From NCBI GenBank assembly GCA_902612605.1, contig CACMDY010000008.1:1-34283 (forward strand): a stretch of 34,283 nt of DNA, written 5' to 3'. The notes beneath the pieces were generated by a model. It ran no database searches. It was given only the letters and a program-made list of their open reading frames with translations, and had not been told where the DNA came from. Positions 23,135-31,915 of the stretch are shown piece by piece. Origin of the DNA: an uncultured Pelagibacteraceae bacterium (GTDB lineage Bacteria; Pseudomonadota; Alphaproteobacteria; Pelagibacterales; Pelagibacteraceae). Numbering within the stretch: the stretch's first letter is position 1; each line of letters begins with the position of its first letter. A program made the translations under genes and the position numbers.

Positions 23135-23995
23135 TTATTTATAGCTTTTGTATAACGAGCTATGATCATAATTACCTAAACCCTTTTTAACAAGCTTATT
23201 ATACATTTTTTTTACTATTTTGGATAAAGGTAATTCTAACTTTTTATTTTTTGCACAATCAAGGATGTTATTCATATCTTTTAATTGCGAAATATTTTTT
23301 CCTCTTGGTTTAAAATCATTTTTAATCATTCTTAGTCCGTGAGTTTGCAAAACTTTACTGTCAGCCCATCCTCCTTTTAATGCTTTGAGAATATTAATTG
23401 GATTTACGTTATTTTTTTGTGATATTTTAATTGCTTCTGCAACAGATCCGATTGTAATTCCAACTATTATTTGATTAGCTAATTTTGCTATTTGACCTGC
23501 AGAATTTTTTCCAACCAGAACAGGATTGCCTAATTTCTTAAGTATATTTAAATTTTTAGAAAAAACTTTCTTATCTCCACCAACCATTATGGCGAGCTCT
23601 GCATTCTCTGCACCATTTGTGCCCCCCGAAACTGGTGCGTCTAAAAAATTAATTTTATATTTTTTTAATATTTTTGATAAATTAATTGCTGTTTTTGGAT
23701 TTGCAGAGCTCATATCTATAACAGTAGATCCTACTTTTAAATTTTTTAAAAATTCTGAGTTGAAATATATTTTTTTTATAGCATTATCATCAGATAACAT
23801 TGTAATTATTAGATCTCGGTCTGAAACAGCTTCCTTTAAAGAATTACATACTTCTGCGCCAAATTTTTTTAATTTAAGGGCTTTACTTTTAGTTCTATTA
23901 AAAACTTTGACTTGATATTTTGATTTGAGGAGATTTTTTGCCATTGGATATCCCATTAAACCTATTCCAATGAAACCAATTTTAACTTTTTTCAT
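23135..23995 (-). CDS. beta-hydroxyacid dehydrogenase (GarR/MmsB family)
   Basis: This 286-residue protein has NAD-binding GIGLMG at 10-15, DAPVSGG at 119-125, catalytic Lys171 in GQIAKLANQ and Asn174. It is the second member of this family in the window but is clearly diverged from the one at 8420. Here the C-terminal KPRGKNISQLKDM resembles tartronate-semialdehyde reductase (GarR/GlxR) and sulfolactaldehyde-type enzymes more than MmsB. In this operon it may interconvert a semialdehyde and a hydroxyacid produced from sugar acids. It starts three bases after the ROK kinase stop and lies 14 bases ahead of the FAH gene. Confidence 0.85.
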   Translation of the reverse strand: MKKVKIGFIGIGLMGYPMAKNLLKSKYQVKVFNRTKSKALKLKKFGAEVCNSLKEAVSDRDLIITMLSDDNAIKKIYFNSEFLKNLKVGSTVIDMSSANPKTAINLSKILKKYKINFLDAPVSGGTNGAENAELAIMVGGDKKVFSKNLNILKKLGNPVLVGKNSAGQIAKLANQIIVGITIGSVAEAIKISQKNNVNPINILKALKGGWADSKVLQTHGLRMIKNDFKPRGKNISQLKDMNNILDCAKNKKLELPLSKIVKKMYNKLVKKGLGNYDHSSLYKSYK

Positions 23996-23998
23996 ATT

Positions 23999-24907
23999 TT
24001 ATTGATTTAATTCACCAGATCTTCCTAGATCAGCAGCTCCTCTTACGCCGCTAGAGTCACCGTGAATATGTTTTAATACTTTTGTATTTACAGTGTCACT
24101 AAACACATATTTTTTTAATTTAGGATTTATATTCTCATAAATTTGCTTCATATTTGAAACACCTCCACCTAAAACTATAGCTCCAGGATCAACAATATTT
24201 ATGACTTGGGAAAGCCCTCTTGCTAGATAGTCTAGATATTGAGAAATAAATTCTAAAGATTTTTCATCTCCATTATTAGCATTATCTTGTATAATTTTAG
24301 CATCGAGATTAATTTTAAACATATCATAAAAATGTCTTGAGAAACCTGGGCCCGATAGAAAAGTTTCTATACATCCTTTTTTTCCACAATAACAATCATG
24401 TCTATTCCATTTGTCATTTGAGCCCAGTGGCATCTGATTATGGCCCCACTCTCCAGTTATGTTATTATGACCATTGATAATTTTATTGTTTATAACGAGA
24501 CCTCCTCCAACTCCTGTTCCAATTATTACTCCAAAAACAACATCATCATTTTTTCCTGCTCCGTCAATTGACTCCGACAATGCAAAACAATTTGCATCAT
24601 TTTCTAAAAAAATATTTCGATTTAATCTAAGTTCTAAATCTTTTTTTAATGGTCTATTATTTAACCATGTTGAATTACCACCTTTTATACAGTTGTTTTC
24701 AAAAGAAAGAGCTCCAGGAGAGCCTACACCTACACTACATTTAGATTTATATTTATCTTCTAAATAATTTACTAGTTCACAAACTATATCAAGTGTGCCA
24801 TTGTAATTTTTTGGGGTTGATTTTCTTATTCTCTCTAACTCATTACCTTTATTATCTAATATAATCGACTCTGTTTTAGTTCCACCTAAATCAATACCAA
24901 TATACAT
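23999..24907 (-). CDS. ROK-family sugar kinase
   Basis: This 302-residue protein starts MYIGIDLGGTKTE, the phosphate-1 loop. The ATG at 24907 is one base after the aldo-keto reductase stop and is preferred over an upstream one at 24949 that would add 14 unmatched residues. Catalytic Asp104 is in LENDANC. The ATP loop is GVIIGTGVGGGLVI. The zinc site has His156 (GEWGH) and Cys172, Cys174 and Cys179 (CYCGKKGC). With no helix-turn-helix domain it is a kinase, not a repressor. Substrates in the family are fructose, glucose, mannose and N-acetyl sugars; which one is not visible. Confidence 0.88.
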   Translation of the reverse strand: MYIGIDLGGTKTESIILDNKGNELERIRKSTPKNYNGTLDIVCELVNYLEDKYKSKCSVGVGSPGALSFENNCIKGGNSTWLNNRPLKKDLELRLNRNIFLENDANCFALSESIDGAGKNDDVVFGVIIGTGVGGGLVINNKIINGHNNITGEWGHNQMPLGSNDKWNRHDCYCGKKGCIETFLSGPGFSRHFYDMFKINLDAKIIQDNANNGDEKSLEFISQYLDYLARGLSQVINIVDPGAIVLGGGVSNMKQIYENINPKLKKYVFSDTVNTKVLKHIHGDSSGVRGAADLGRSGELNQ

Positions 24908-24908
24908 T

Positions 24909-25937
24909 TTAATATGAGCTTGACTGCTTCCAGATGTTAATATTACCATCTTTTGCAGTTTTATTAATTATTTTCCTTTCAGAGGCTGAAAAACTAAGTT
25001 TGTTTAGACTTTCCAAATTCTCTTTTAATTGATTTAAACTTCTAACTCCTATTAGAGCAGATGTTACATAATTATTTGATAAAACCCAAGAGATTGCCAT
25101 TTGAGATAAAGATTGCCCTCTTTTAATTGCAATCTTATTTAAATCAGAAACAATCTTTAAGTTTTTTTTTGTTATTAATGATTTATCTAAGTATGATTTA
25201 ACATCACTTGCTCTTGAAACTTTAGGTATCTTTTTTAAATATTTATCTGATAGCATTCCTTGAGCTAGTGGAGAAAAAGCAATACATCCAATTTTTAGTT
25301 TTCTTATTGTCTTAGTTAAATCTTTTTCAATCCATCTATTTATTAGCGAATATGATGGTTGATGAATAAACAATTTAATATTTCTTGATTTTAAAATTTT
25401 GTAAATTTGATTTGTCTTTTTGGAGGAATAAGATGAAATACCAATATACAAAGCTTTTCCAGATTTATAAATACTTTCTAAGGCATCTGCTGTCTCTTCT
25501 AAAGGTGTATTTGGGTCAAATCTATGTGAATAAAATATGTCAAAATAATCAACTTTCATTCTTTTTAAACTTTGATCACAACTTGCGATAATATGTTTTT
25601 TTGATCCCCATTCTCCATATGGTCCTTCCCACATATCATACCCAGCTTTAGATGATATGATGAGTTCGTCTCTATATTTTTTTAAGTCTTTAATTATTAT
25701 TTTTCCAAAATTAATTTCAGTACTTCCATATGGTGGGCCATAATTATTTGCCAAATCAAAATGAGTAATACCTCTATCAAAAGCGTAAAATAAGATTTTT
25801 TTAATATTTGAAAGTGGGGTTTTGGCTCCAAAATTATGCCAAAGACCTAAGCTGATTAAAGGTAATTTTACACCGCTGTCACCACATGTCCTATATAACA
25901 TATTTGAGTATCTATTTTTAGATGCAGAGTATTTCAT
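24909..25937 (-). CDS. aldo-keto reductase, YghZ/AKR14-like
   Basis: This 342-residue TIM-barrel reductase has an N-terminus (NRYSNMLYRTCGDSGVKLP, then LSLGLWHNFG-like ISLGLWHNFG) that closely follows E. coli YghZ, an L-glyceraldehyde 3-phosphate reductase. The catalytic tetrad is Asp61, Tyr66, Lys97 and His138. The characteristic SSKAGYDMWEGPYGEWGSKK (96-115) is also present. It would reduce short aldehydes such as L-glyceraldehyde phosphate or lactaldehyde with NADPH, or in reverse oxidise an aldose. It sits 24 bases after the SDR within the tct operon. Confidence 0.88.
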   Translation of the reverse strand: MKYSASKNRYSNMLYRTCGDSGVKLPLISLGLWHNFGAKTPLSNIKKILFYAFDRGITHFDLANNYGPPYGSTEINFGKIIIKDLKKYRDELIISSKAGYDMWEGPYGEWGSKKHIIASCDQSLKRMKVDYFDIFYSHRFDPNTPLEETADALESIYKSGKALYIGISSYSSKKTNQIYKILKSRNIKLFIHQPSYSLINRWIEKDLTKTIRKLKIGCIAFSPLAQGMLSDKYLKKIPKVSRASDVKSYLDKSLITKKNLKIVSDLNKIAIKRGQSLSQMAISWVLSNNYVTSALIGVRSLNQLKENLESLNKLSFSASERKIINKTAKDGNINIWKQSSSY

Positions 25938-25961
25938 AAAAAAAATATTAAATTAAATACA

Positions 25962-26711
25962 TTAATAAGTAGCTCTTCCCCCGCTTAGATCAAACACTGC
26001 TGCAGTCGCAAAAGAGTTTTCTTCACTAGCTAAATAAGTTACTAAAGATGCCAATTCATTAACTTTTGCAAACTTATTTCTTGGAATCTTTGAAAGCATG
26101 TAATTTATATGCTCTTCGGTCATTTGATCAAATATTCTTGTTTTTGCAGCCGCTGGTGTTACGCAATTTACTGCTATATTTTTTAATGCTAATTCTTTTC
26201 CTAGAGATTTTGTTAAACCAATAACTCCTGCTTTTGATGTGCTATAAGCTCCAGCATTAGGATTGCCTTCTTTTCCAGCAATTGATGCAATATTTACTAT
26301 TCTTCCATAATTATTTTTTTCCAAATAAGGAACAACTGCTTTGCAACAGTAAAATACTGCATTTAAATTTAATTGAATTACTTTTTCCCATTCCTCAATA
26401 GGATATTCTGCAACTGTTTTATTCATACCAGTTATCCCAGCATTGTTTACAAAGATATCTATTTTATTATGTTCAGTCTCAATATCTTTTAAGCTTTTAG
26501 AAATCTCTTCAAAGTTACATACATTTACAATTTTATAACTTATGTTTTCTGAATTTATTTTTTCAACAGCTTTCTTTGCTTCTTGTTCATCAATATCCCA
26601 TATAACAACCTTTGCTCCTGATTGAATGAATCTTTCGGCTATTGCATATCCAAAACCTTGGGCTCCACCTGTTATAACTGCAACTCTGTTACTTAGATCA
26701 AACTTTATCAT
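25962..26711 (-). CDS. short-chain dehydrogenase/reductase of the sugar-acid type
   Basis: This 249-residue classical SDR has cofactor loop TGGAQGFG (14-21), an acidic residue after beta-2 (WDID, 38-41) favouring NAD, NNAG at 89-92, Ser143, and Tyr156/Lys160 in YSTSK. It ends DLSGGRATY. Database-style labels would be 3-oxoacyl-ACP reductase, but with a sugar-acid dehydratase and a FAH hydrolase in the cluster it more plausibly oxidises the 4-hydroxyl of a 2-keto-3-deoxy sugar acid. The start overlaps the tctA 3' end by 14 bases. Confidence 0.87.
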   Translation of the reverse strand: MIKFDLSNRVAVITGGAQGFGYAIAERFIQSGAKVVIWDIDEQEAKKAVEKINSENISYKIVNVCNFEEISKSLKDIETEHNKIDIFVNNAGITGMNKTVAEYPIEEWEKVIQLNLNAVFYCCKAVVPYLEKNNYGRIVNIASIAGKEGNPNAGAYSTSKAGVIGLTKSLGKELALKNIAVNCVTPAAAKTRIFDQMTEEHINYMLSKIPRNKFAKVNELASLVTYLASEENSFATAAVFDLSGGRATY

Positions 26712-28176
26712 TTTTTTTCTTTCTCTTTATTAATGGAAAACTTAAAGCAATTAAAGATAAAACAAAAAATGTTAAAGCTATAGGTCTTTGAAGGAACATT
26801 AACCAGTTTCCATCGAAAATAACAAGCGATTGTCTTAAAGTTCCCTCTACCAATTCACCTAAAATTAAACCTATAATTACAGGTACAACTGAAAATCCAT
26901 ATCTTCTCATAAAAAAACCAATAACTCCAAATAATAGCATCAACCAAACATCAATAATTGACTGATTTAAAGAATATGTTCCACAAACAGAAACTGCAAA
27001 AATCATCGGCCATAATAATTTATTCGGAACTAGAGTTATTCTTGCAAATATTTTAGCTCCAAAAAATCCTAATACGAAGAATAAAATATTTGCAATTAGC
27101 ATTGATCCAAATATTCCATAAAGAAACTCAGGTTGCTCTCTAAATAAATCTGGACCCGGTCTTACACCATGTATGATTAATCCTGTAAGTATAACTGCTG
27201 TAGTCGCACTACCAGGAATGCCCAATGCTAGCGTTGGAACCATAGCTCCTCCGGTAGCAGCATTATTTGCTGCTTCAGCTCCAGCTATTCCTTCAATTGA
27301 TCCTTTTCCAAAATCCTCAGGTTTTTTTGACCACCTTTTTGCTTCAGCATATCCTATTAATGATGCAACAGTTCCTCCCTCTGCTGGTAAAACACCAATG
27401 AATGATCCTATTCCGCTAGATCTAATTATTGTTTTCCAAGTTTTTTTATAATCATCGATTGATGGAAGTTTAACTGCCTTTAAAGCTACTCTGTTAAATA
27501 TTTGATTAATTAAAGTAGATTGAGTTAACATTTCACTAATAGCAAACAAACCTACTACTACTGGAATAAAACCAATACCTTCAGTCAATTCATTAATTCC
27601 AAATGTAAACCTATCTATAGATGTCATAAAATCTTTACCAACAGTTGAAATTAGAATTCCAAAAGCACCAGCAATTAAATTTTTAATAGGACTACCTTCG
27701 CCAATTGATGCAAGCATAGTTAATCCAAAAATTGCTAGAGCAAAATATTCAGGTTGACCGAATTCGTAAGCTAAATTTGCAAGTAAAGGTGCAAAAAATA
27801 TAAGAACTACAACACTAGCAATTCCACCAATTACGCTTGAAACAGTAGCCATACCTAAAGCTCTACCAGCTTCTCCTTTTTGTGCTAAAGGGTAACCATC
27901 TAAACATGTGGCTGCTGCTGCAGGGGTTCCAGGAGTATTTATTAAAATTGCGGTAATCGCACCTCCATAAGTTCCTGCACAATAAATTGCAGTCAGTAAT
28001 ACAATTGCAGATAGTGGATCTAGTGTCATCGTAAATGGTAATATTAAAGCACCGCCTGTTGTTGGTCCTAGTCCAGGAAGAACTCCAAGAATTAATCCAA
28101 AAATTGTTCCAAAAAATAAAACAATTAATAATTTATAACTAAATAAAGGAGCAAAGATTAAACCTAAATTTTCCAT
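26698..28176 (-). CDS. tctA: tripartite tricarboxylate transporter large permease (TctA family)
   Basis: This 492-residue protein has about eleven or twelve membrane segments. TctA hallmarks are GVLPGLGPTTGGALILPFT near 33-51, GGAITAILINTPGTPAAAATCLDGYPLAQKGEAGRALG (about 71-108), and the repeat-related ALGIPGSATTAVILTGLIIHGV (about 316-337). Together with TctB it forms the inner-membrane part of a secondary importer fed by the TctC-like binding protein. It starts one base after the tctB stop. Confidence 0.94.
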   Translation of the reverse strand: MENLGLIFAPLFSYKLLIVLFFGTIFGLILGVLPGLGPTTGGALILPFTMTLDPLSAIVLLTAIYCAGTYGGAITAILINTPGTPAAAATCLDGYPLAQKGEAGRALGMATVSSVIGGIASVVVLIFFAPLLANLAYEFGQPEYFALAIFGLTMLASIGEGSPIKNLIAGAFGILISTVGKDFMTSIDRFTFGINELTEGIGFIPVVVGLFAISEMLTQSTLINQIFNRVALKAVKLPSIDDYKKTWKTIIRSSGIGSFIGVLPAEGGTVASLIGYAEAKRWSKKPEDFGKGSIEGIAGAEAANNAATGGAMVPTLALGIPGSATTAVILTGLIIHGVRPGPDLFREQPEFLYGIFGSMLIANILFFVLGFFGAKIFARITLVPNKLLWPMIFAVSVCGTYSLNQSIIDVWLMLLFGVIGFFMRRYGFSVVPVIIGLILGELVEGTLRQSLVIFDGNWLMFLQRPIALTFFVLSLIALSFPLIKRKKKNDKV

Positions 28177-28177
28177 T

Positions 28178-28684
28178 TTATCCGTAATAAAGATTTGTAA
28201 TAATTCCAGGTGGAAATCGTAATCCTAAAATTGTTTCAAAAAATACAAAAACAATTAATGGAAATATAATTGATACCATTATTAAATAGGTAACTCTTCT
28301 TTCTCCCCAAAAGTAAGAAACTATGATTGAAAGTAATGCTATGCCTAAAAAGAAATCTAAAAATTTTGAAACAATAATAAAAACTACAAATGAAAGTAAA
28401 GTGATATAAAATGAATTAGGCAATTTTTTTTCATTTTTCCAGGGATTTTTAAGAGAAATAAAATAAGTTAATAAAGTTAGTGCAATAATTAAAATTAATA
28501 GGGCCTTTGGAAATGTTGCTGGCTGGATACCTCTATTTAATATAGGAGGAACTATATCAAAAGTAAACGTAAAGTATAATAGGATTGAAGAAATTACTAT
28601 TATTACAGCTGATACAATGAATGAACTTTTAAAGAAAAGGGACAAACTTTTGTTTGTCCCTTTTTCTTTATGTACATCATTCAT
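28178..28684 (-). CDS. tctB: tripartite tricarboxylate transporter small permease (TctB family)
   Basis: This 168-residue protein has four hydrophobic segments and the TctB pattern (NRGIQPATFPKALLILIIALTLL in the middle, LRFPPG near the end). The ATG at 28684 has no recognisable ribosome site. The first 20 codons encode a hydrophilic stretch and contain a complete terminator-like hairpin (codons 7-17). No better in-frame start is seen after it. Expression is thus likely reduced relative to the binding-protein gene 18 bases upstream. Confidence 0.85.
   Translation of the reverse strand: MNDVHKEKGTNKSLSLFFKSSFIVSAVIIVISSILLYFTFTFDIVPPILNRGIQPATFPKALLILIIALTLLTYFISLKNPWKNEKKLPNSFYITLLSFVVFIIVSKFLDFFLGIALLSIIVSYFWGERRVTYLIMVSIIFPLIVFVFFETILGLRFPPGIITNLYYG
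28635..28664 (-). terminator. terminator-like hairpin inside the start of tctB
   Basis: A perfect stem of 13 bp, including an A:T clamp (GGGACAAAC pairing with GTTTGTCCC in the core), has a 4-base loop. On the minus strand it is followed by TTTTCTTT. It lies 39 bases downstream of the tctC stop, within codons 7-17 of tctB. It has the form of an intrinsic terminator acting as an attenuator after the binding-protein gene. Confidence 0.8.
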
Positions 28685-28702
28685 TTAAATGTACAAAATT
28701 TA

Positions 28703-29677
28703 TTAATTAATGTAACCCAATGCTTTGAGTTGAGCTGTCATTTCAGCAAGCATTTCTTCCATTTGCTTGCCCCATTCATCTGCACCTACAACACTAGTCT
28801 CATCAAGACCAATTTCTGTTAGGAAATTTTTATAGTAGTTGTGGCTCATAGCTTTCATCATTCCAGCTTCTAGTTGTTTAACTCTGTCTGCTGGAGCACC
28901 TTTTTTAGTTACGAAACCTCTAACAGTAGATAAAGAAACAGGTATCCCTAATTCTTTAGCTGTTGGAGAGTCTCCAATTTTAGCCATTCTATTATTTGCT
29001 AATACAACTGAAACACAAAGTTTGCCTTCATTAATTTCAGTTAGGGCCTCACCTAAATTTAAAACTCCTACATCAATATCTCCCTTTATTAGATTAGTTT
29101 TAATTGGCGCAACACCTTTGTAAGCAACAATAGTTGGATCTTTTAATCCACCTTTTTTTGTAAATGCAATTGCACTAACATCATCAATTCCACCAGTGTG
29201 AGTTGTTCCATATTTTAGTGATTTTGATTTTTGCGTGCTAATAAATTTCTTAGCATCTTTAATGTCATTATTACAGTTAACAACAAATAGTTGAGGATCA
29301 TCAGTTCCTCTTGCTAGCGGTTGCATATCACTTATTTTGACTTTTGTTTTACCTAAAGCCATTGATACAGCGTGACCAGTAGTCCAAGTCAAAGTGTGAT
29401 TACCATCAGCAGGAAGTGTCATCATATAGTCCATAGATGCAGCTCCACCACCACCTTTTTTATTAACTAATTGCATGTCTTGTTTTAAAACTCTTCTTGC
29501 TCTTAACAACATCATTCTAGTAGTAACATCTGTTCCACCACCAAAACCAGCATGAGTAATTGCTTGTATTGGATGACCATCTGCTTTTGCAGATGTAATC
29601 ATAAGTGGAAGTGCTACAACGAAAAATTCAGTTACTAAAAATGCAGCAGCTAAAAATAGTTTAAAGCTTTTTTTCAT
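28703..29677 (-). CDS. tctC: tripartite tricarboxylate transporter binding protein (TctC/Bug family)
   Basis: This 324-residue periplasmic protein has a signal peptide of 32 residues (cleavage at TSAKA before Asp33-Gly-His). The Bug fold is shown by HAGFGGGTDVTTRMML near 42-57, VNKKGGGGAASMDYM, the TLTWTTGHAVSMALGK segment, KYGTTHTGGIDDVSAIAF and the C-terminal DEWGKQMEEMLAEMTAQLKALGY. Bug proteins bind carboxylates, often C4-C6 acids or sugar acids, through water-mediated contacts. The dehydratase and PdxA-like genes transcribed divergently suggest a sugar acid. It has a strong AAGAGGGA ribosome site. Confidence 0.92.
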   Translation of the reverse strand: MKKSFKLFLAAAFLVTEFFVVALPLMITSAKADGHPIQAITHAGFGGGTDVTTRMMLLRARRVLKQDMQLVNKKGGGGAASMDYMMTLPADGNHTLTWTTGHAVSMALGKTKVKISDMQPLARGTDDPQLFVVNCNNDIKDAKKFISTQKSKSLKYGTTHTGGIDDVSAIAFTKKGGLKDPTIVAYKGVAPIKTNLIKGDIDVGVLNLGEALTEINEGKLCVSVVLANNRMAKIGDSPTAKELGIPVSLSTVRGFVTKKGAPADRVKQLEAGMMKAMSHNYYKNFLTEIGLDETSVVGADEWGKQMEEMLAEMTAQLKALGYIN

Positions 29678-29746
29678 TATTTCCCTCTTAAGTTAATTTA
29701 TATTTAAATATTTAATCATAATCTGTTAGAAACAGTAAGAAAAAAG
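29678..29746. promoter_or_regulatory. divergent promoter region with two dyads
   Basis: This 69-base spacer serves the tct operon (minus) and the pdxA-like/dehydratase pair (plus). It contains the AT palindrome TTAAATATTTAA (29704-29715) and the dyad CTGTT-AGA-AACAG (29723-29735). Either could be an operator for coordinate control, but neither matches a site I know. Confidence 0.4.
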
Positions 29747-30739
29747 ATGACAAATAATAAAAAAAATATTGCTTTATTACTAGGAGATCCATCAGGTATT
29801 GGACCAGAACTTATATCAAAACTTTTGACCCAAAACGAACTATCGAATGCAAACATTACTATAATTGGTGAAAAAAATATTTTAAACGCTGGAGATAAAA
29901 TTTCAGGAAATAATTCAGACCTAGAAATTGTTACTGATTTTGATGAAATAAATTTTGATAAAAAAAGTAAGTATTTTTTAGATATCTCTAAGGGTAAAAA
30001 CAAAGATTATAATTTATCAGAGTGCTCTGCGGAATCTGGAGAAACAGTTTTAAATGCATTAAATTTAGCATTAGAACTTGCGAAAGAAAAAAAAATTGAT
30101 GCTATTAATTTTGGTCCTTTTAATAAGACAAGCTTAAAACTAGGTGGATGTAAATTTGATGACGAATTACATCATATGGCTGATAAATTAAATGTAAAAA
30201 GTTTTTTTTGTGAATTTAATGTAGTAGATAATTTTTGGACTGCACGAGTGACATCTCATATACCTATTAAAGAAGTTCCAGAACATATTAAGAAAGATAA
30301 AATAATGAAGCCAATAAAATTGATTAATGAAGCAATGAAATTAAACGGTATAGAAAATCCAAGAGTTGCGGTTCAAGCACTTAACCCTCATGCAGAGTTT
30401 GGTAATGAAGAAAAAGATGAGATAATACCAGCAATAGAAGAAGCAAAAAAACTTGGTATTAATGCTGATGGTCCTTTGCCATGTGATACATCTTTCATTA
30501 CAGCATTTAAAAATAAAAATCATGATTGTATTGTTGGAATGTATCATGATGCTCTTCAATCTGGATTAAAGGCTTTTGGATTTGATAGAGGGGTAACAGT
30601 TCAAGGTGGTCTTCCAATTCCAATAACAACACCTGCGCATGGAACTGCGTTTGATATTGCTGGAAAAAATCAGGCAAATTTGGAGCCAACATTGCAATCG
30701 TTTAAAATTGCATTAAGAATGGCTCAAAATTTAAATTAA
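29747..30739 (+). CDS. PdxA-family hydroxy-phosphate dehydrogenase (PdxA/PdxA2-like)
   Basis: This 330-residue protein has GDPSGIGPEL (13-22), GPFNKTSLKLGG (123-134) and all three metal-binding histidines of PdxA: His171, His215 (ALNPHAEFGN) and His267 (MYHDA). It ends with TTPAHGTAFDIAGKNQA. True PdxA oxidises 4-hydroxythreonine 4-phosphate in vitamin B6 synthesis. PdxA2 paralogues act on erythronate or threonate 4-phosphate and accompany a DUF1537 kinase, which is not seen here. The usual GEGG after the second His is EFGN, and catabolic neighbours favour a PdxA2-like role. It abuts the next gene (TAA-ATG). Confidence 0.83.
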   Translation: MTNNKKNIALLLGDPSGIGPELISKLLTQNELSNANITIIGEKNILNAGDKISGNNSDLEIVTDFDEINFDKKSKYFLDISKGKNKDYNLSECSAESGETVLNALNLALELAKEKKIDAINFGPFNKTSLKLGGCKFDDELHHMADKLNVKSFFCEFNVVDNFWTARVTSHIPIKEVPEHIKKDKIMKPIKLINEAMKLNGIENPRVAVQALNPHAEFGNEEKDEIIPAIEEAKKLGINADGPLPCDTSFITAFKNKNHDCIVGMYHDALQSGLKAFGFDRGVTVQGGLPIPITTPAHGTAFDIAGKNQANLEPTLQSFKIALRMAQNLN

Positions 30740-31915
30740 ATGTCTAAAATTAAAGATATAAGAACAAAAGTATATCAATGGAATGGTAAAACAGTTCCTC
30801 CACAAAATAATTTTTGCACAAATGCATCAGATTTACTTTATGAAAAATCAGATGCCATGGGTTCTTTCAGATTTCATGAATGGTTAATTTGTGAAATTGA
30901 AACTGATGATGGTCATATTGGAATTGGTAATGCAGCTCTTGCACCTCAATTAGTAAAAAAAACTATTGATGAATATCTTAAACCATTAGTTATAGGAGAA
31001 GATCCTTTTGATTACGCTTACATCTGGGAAAAAATGTATAGAAGAACTCATGCATGGGGAAGAAGAGGTTTGGGTATGGTTGCAATATCTGCAATTGATA
31101 TTGCTATTTGGGATATATTAGGAAAGTTAACTAACAAACCCGTATTTAAATTGTTAGGGGGTAGAACAAAAGAAAAGATACCTGTTTATGCATCAAAACT
31201 TTATAGCCAACCTATCAAAGATTTACAAAATGAAGCTGAAAAATATAAAAAACAAGGTTTTAAAATGTTTAAAATGAGATTTGGTTGGGGGCCAAAAGAT
31301 GGTCCTGAAGGTATGAGAAAAAACATTGAACTTGTAGAAGCTGTAAGAGAAGTAATCGGGGATGATACTGACTTAATGTTAGAATGTTATATGGGTTGGA
31401 ACCTAGATTATTCTAAAAGAATGATACCTAAATTGGTAAAATTTAATCCAAGATGGTTAGAAGAACCAGTTATTGCTGATGATATTCATGGGTATGCGGA
31501 ACTGAATAATATGAATGCTATACCAATTTCTGGGGGAGAACATGAATTTAATCTATTTGGTTTTAAACAATTGTTAGACCTCAAAGCAGTTAGCTACATT
31601 CAATATGATAATAATAGAGTTGGTGGATTTACAATCGCTCAGAAAATAAATGCTCTTGCAGAAGCTTATCAAGTTCCAGTAATTCCACATGCAGGTCAAA
31701 TGCATAACTATCATTTAACAATGTCGAATTTTAATTGTCCTATCTCAGAGTTTTTTCCAGTTCATGATGTAGAAATTGGTAACGAACTATTTTATTATAT
31801 TTTTGAAGGTGATCCTGCTCCAATAGATGGAATGATAGATCTAGATGATAATGTTCCAGGTCTTGGGCTTAAGATTACAGATAAATATAAATCAGAATTC
31901 AAAATTATTGAGTAA
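30740..31915 (+). CDS. enolase-superfamily sugar-acid dehydratase, L-rhamnonate dehydratase-like
   Basis: This 391-residue protein has an N-terminal capping domain (1-130) and a barrel. Motifs parallel E. coli Rhm[15 protein letters not shown] (178-191), [10 protein letters not shown] (212-221), RWLEEP (238-243), SGGEHE (264-269), [10 protein letters not shown] (287-296) and [11 protein letters not shown] (315-325). Metal ligands are then Glu215, Glu241 and Glu267, with His317 as catalytic base. The first ligand, Asp in RhmD, is Glu here. It should dehydrate an acid sugar such as L-rhamnonate, L-lyxonate or L-fuconate to a 2-keto-3-deoxy acid. The reaction class is firm and the substrate open. 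Confidence 0.87.
   Translation: MSKIKDIRTKVYQWNGKTVPPQNNFCTNASDLLYEKSDAMGSFRFHEWLICEIETDDGHIGIGNAALAPQLVKKTIDEYLKPLVIGEDPFDYAYIWEKMYRRTHAWGRRGLGMVAISAIDIAIWDILGKLTNKPVFKLLGGRTKEKIPVYASKLYSQPIKDLQNEAEKYKKQGFKMFKMRFGWGPKDGPEGMRKNIELVEAVREVIGDDTDLMLECYMGWNLDYSKRMIPKLVKFNPRWLEEPVIADDIHGYAELNNMNAIPISGGEHEFNLFGFKQLLDLKAVSYIQYDNNRVGGFTIAQKINALAEAYQVPVIPHAGQMHNYHLTMSNFNCPISEFFPVHDVEIGNELFYYIFEGDPAPIDGMIDLDDNVPGLGLKITDKYKSEFKIIE

Noticed and set aside
23526..23915. 129-codon plus-strand open frame
   Set aside because: It is antisense to the beta-hydroxyacid dehydrogenase, whose cofactor and catalytic motifs are intact; no family match in this frame.
23999..24907. ROK protein as a NagC-type repressor of the sugar-acid genes
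   Set aside because: It starts directly with the ATP-binding loop and has no N-terminal helix-turn-helix, so it is a kinase.
29716..30003. 95-codon minus-strand open frame overlapping the divergent spacer
   Set aside because: It would extend antisense through the start of the PdxA-like gene and into the shared promoter region; hydrophobic low-complexity sequence with no family signal.
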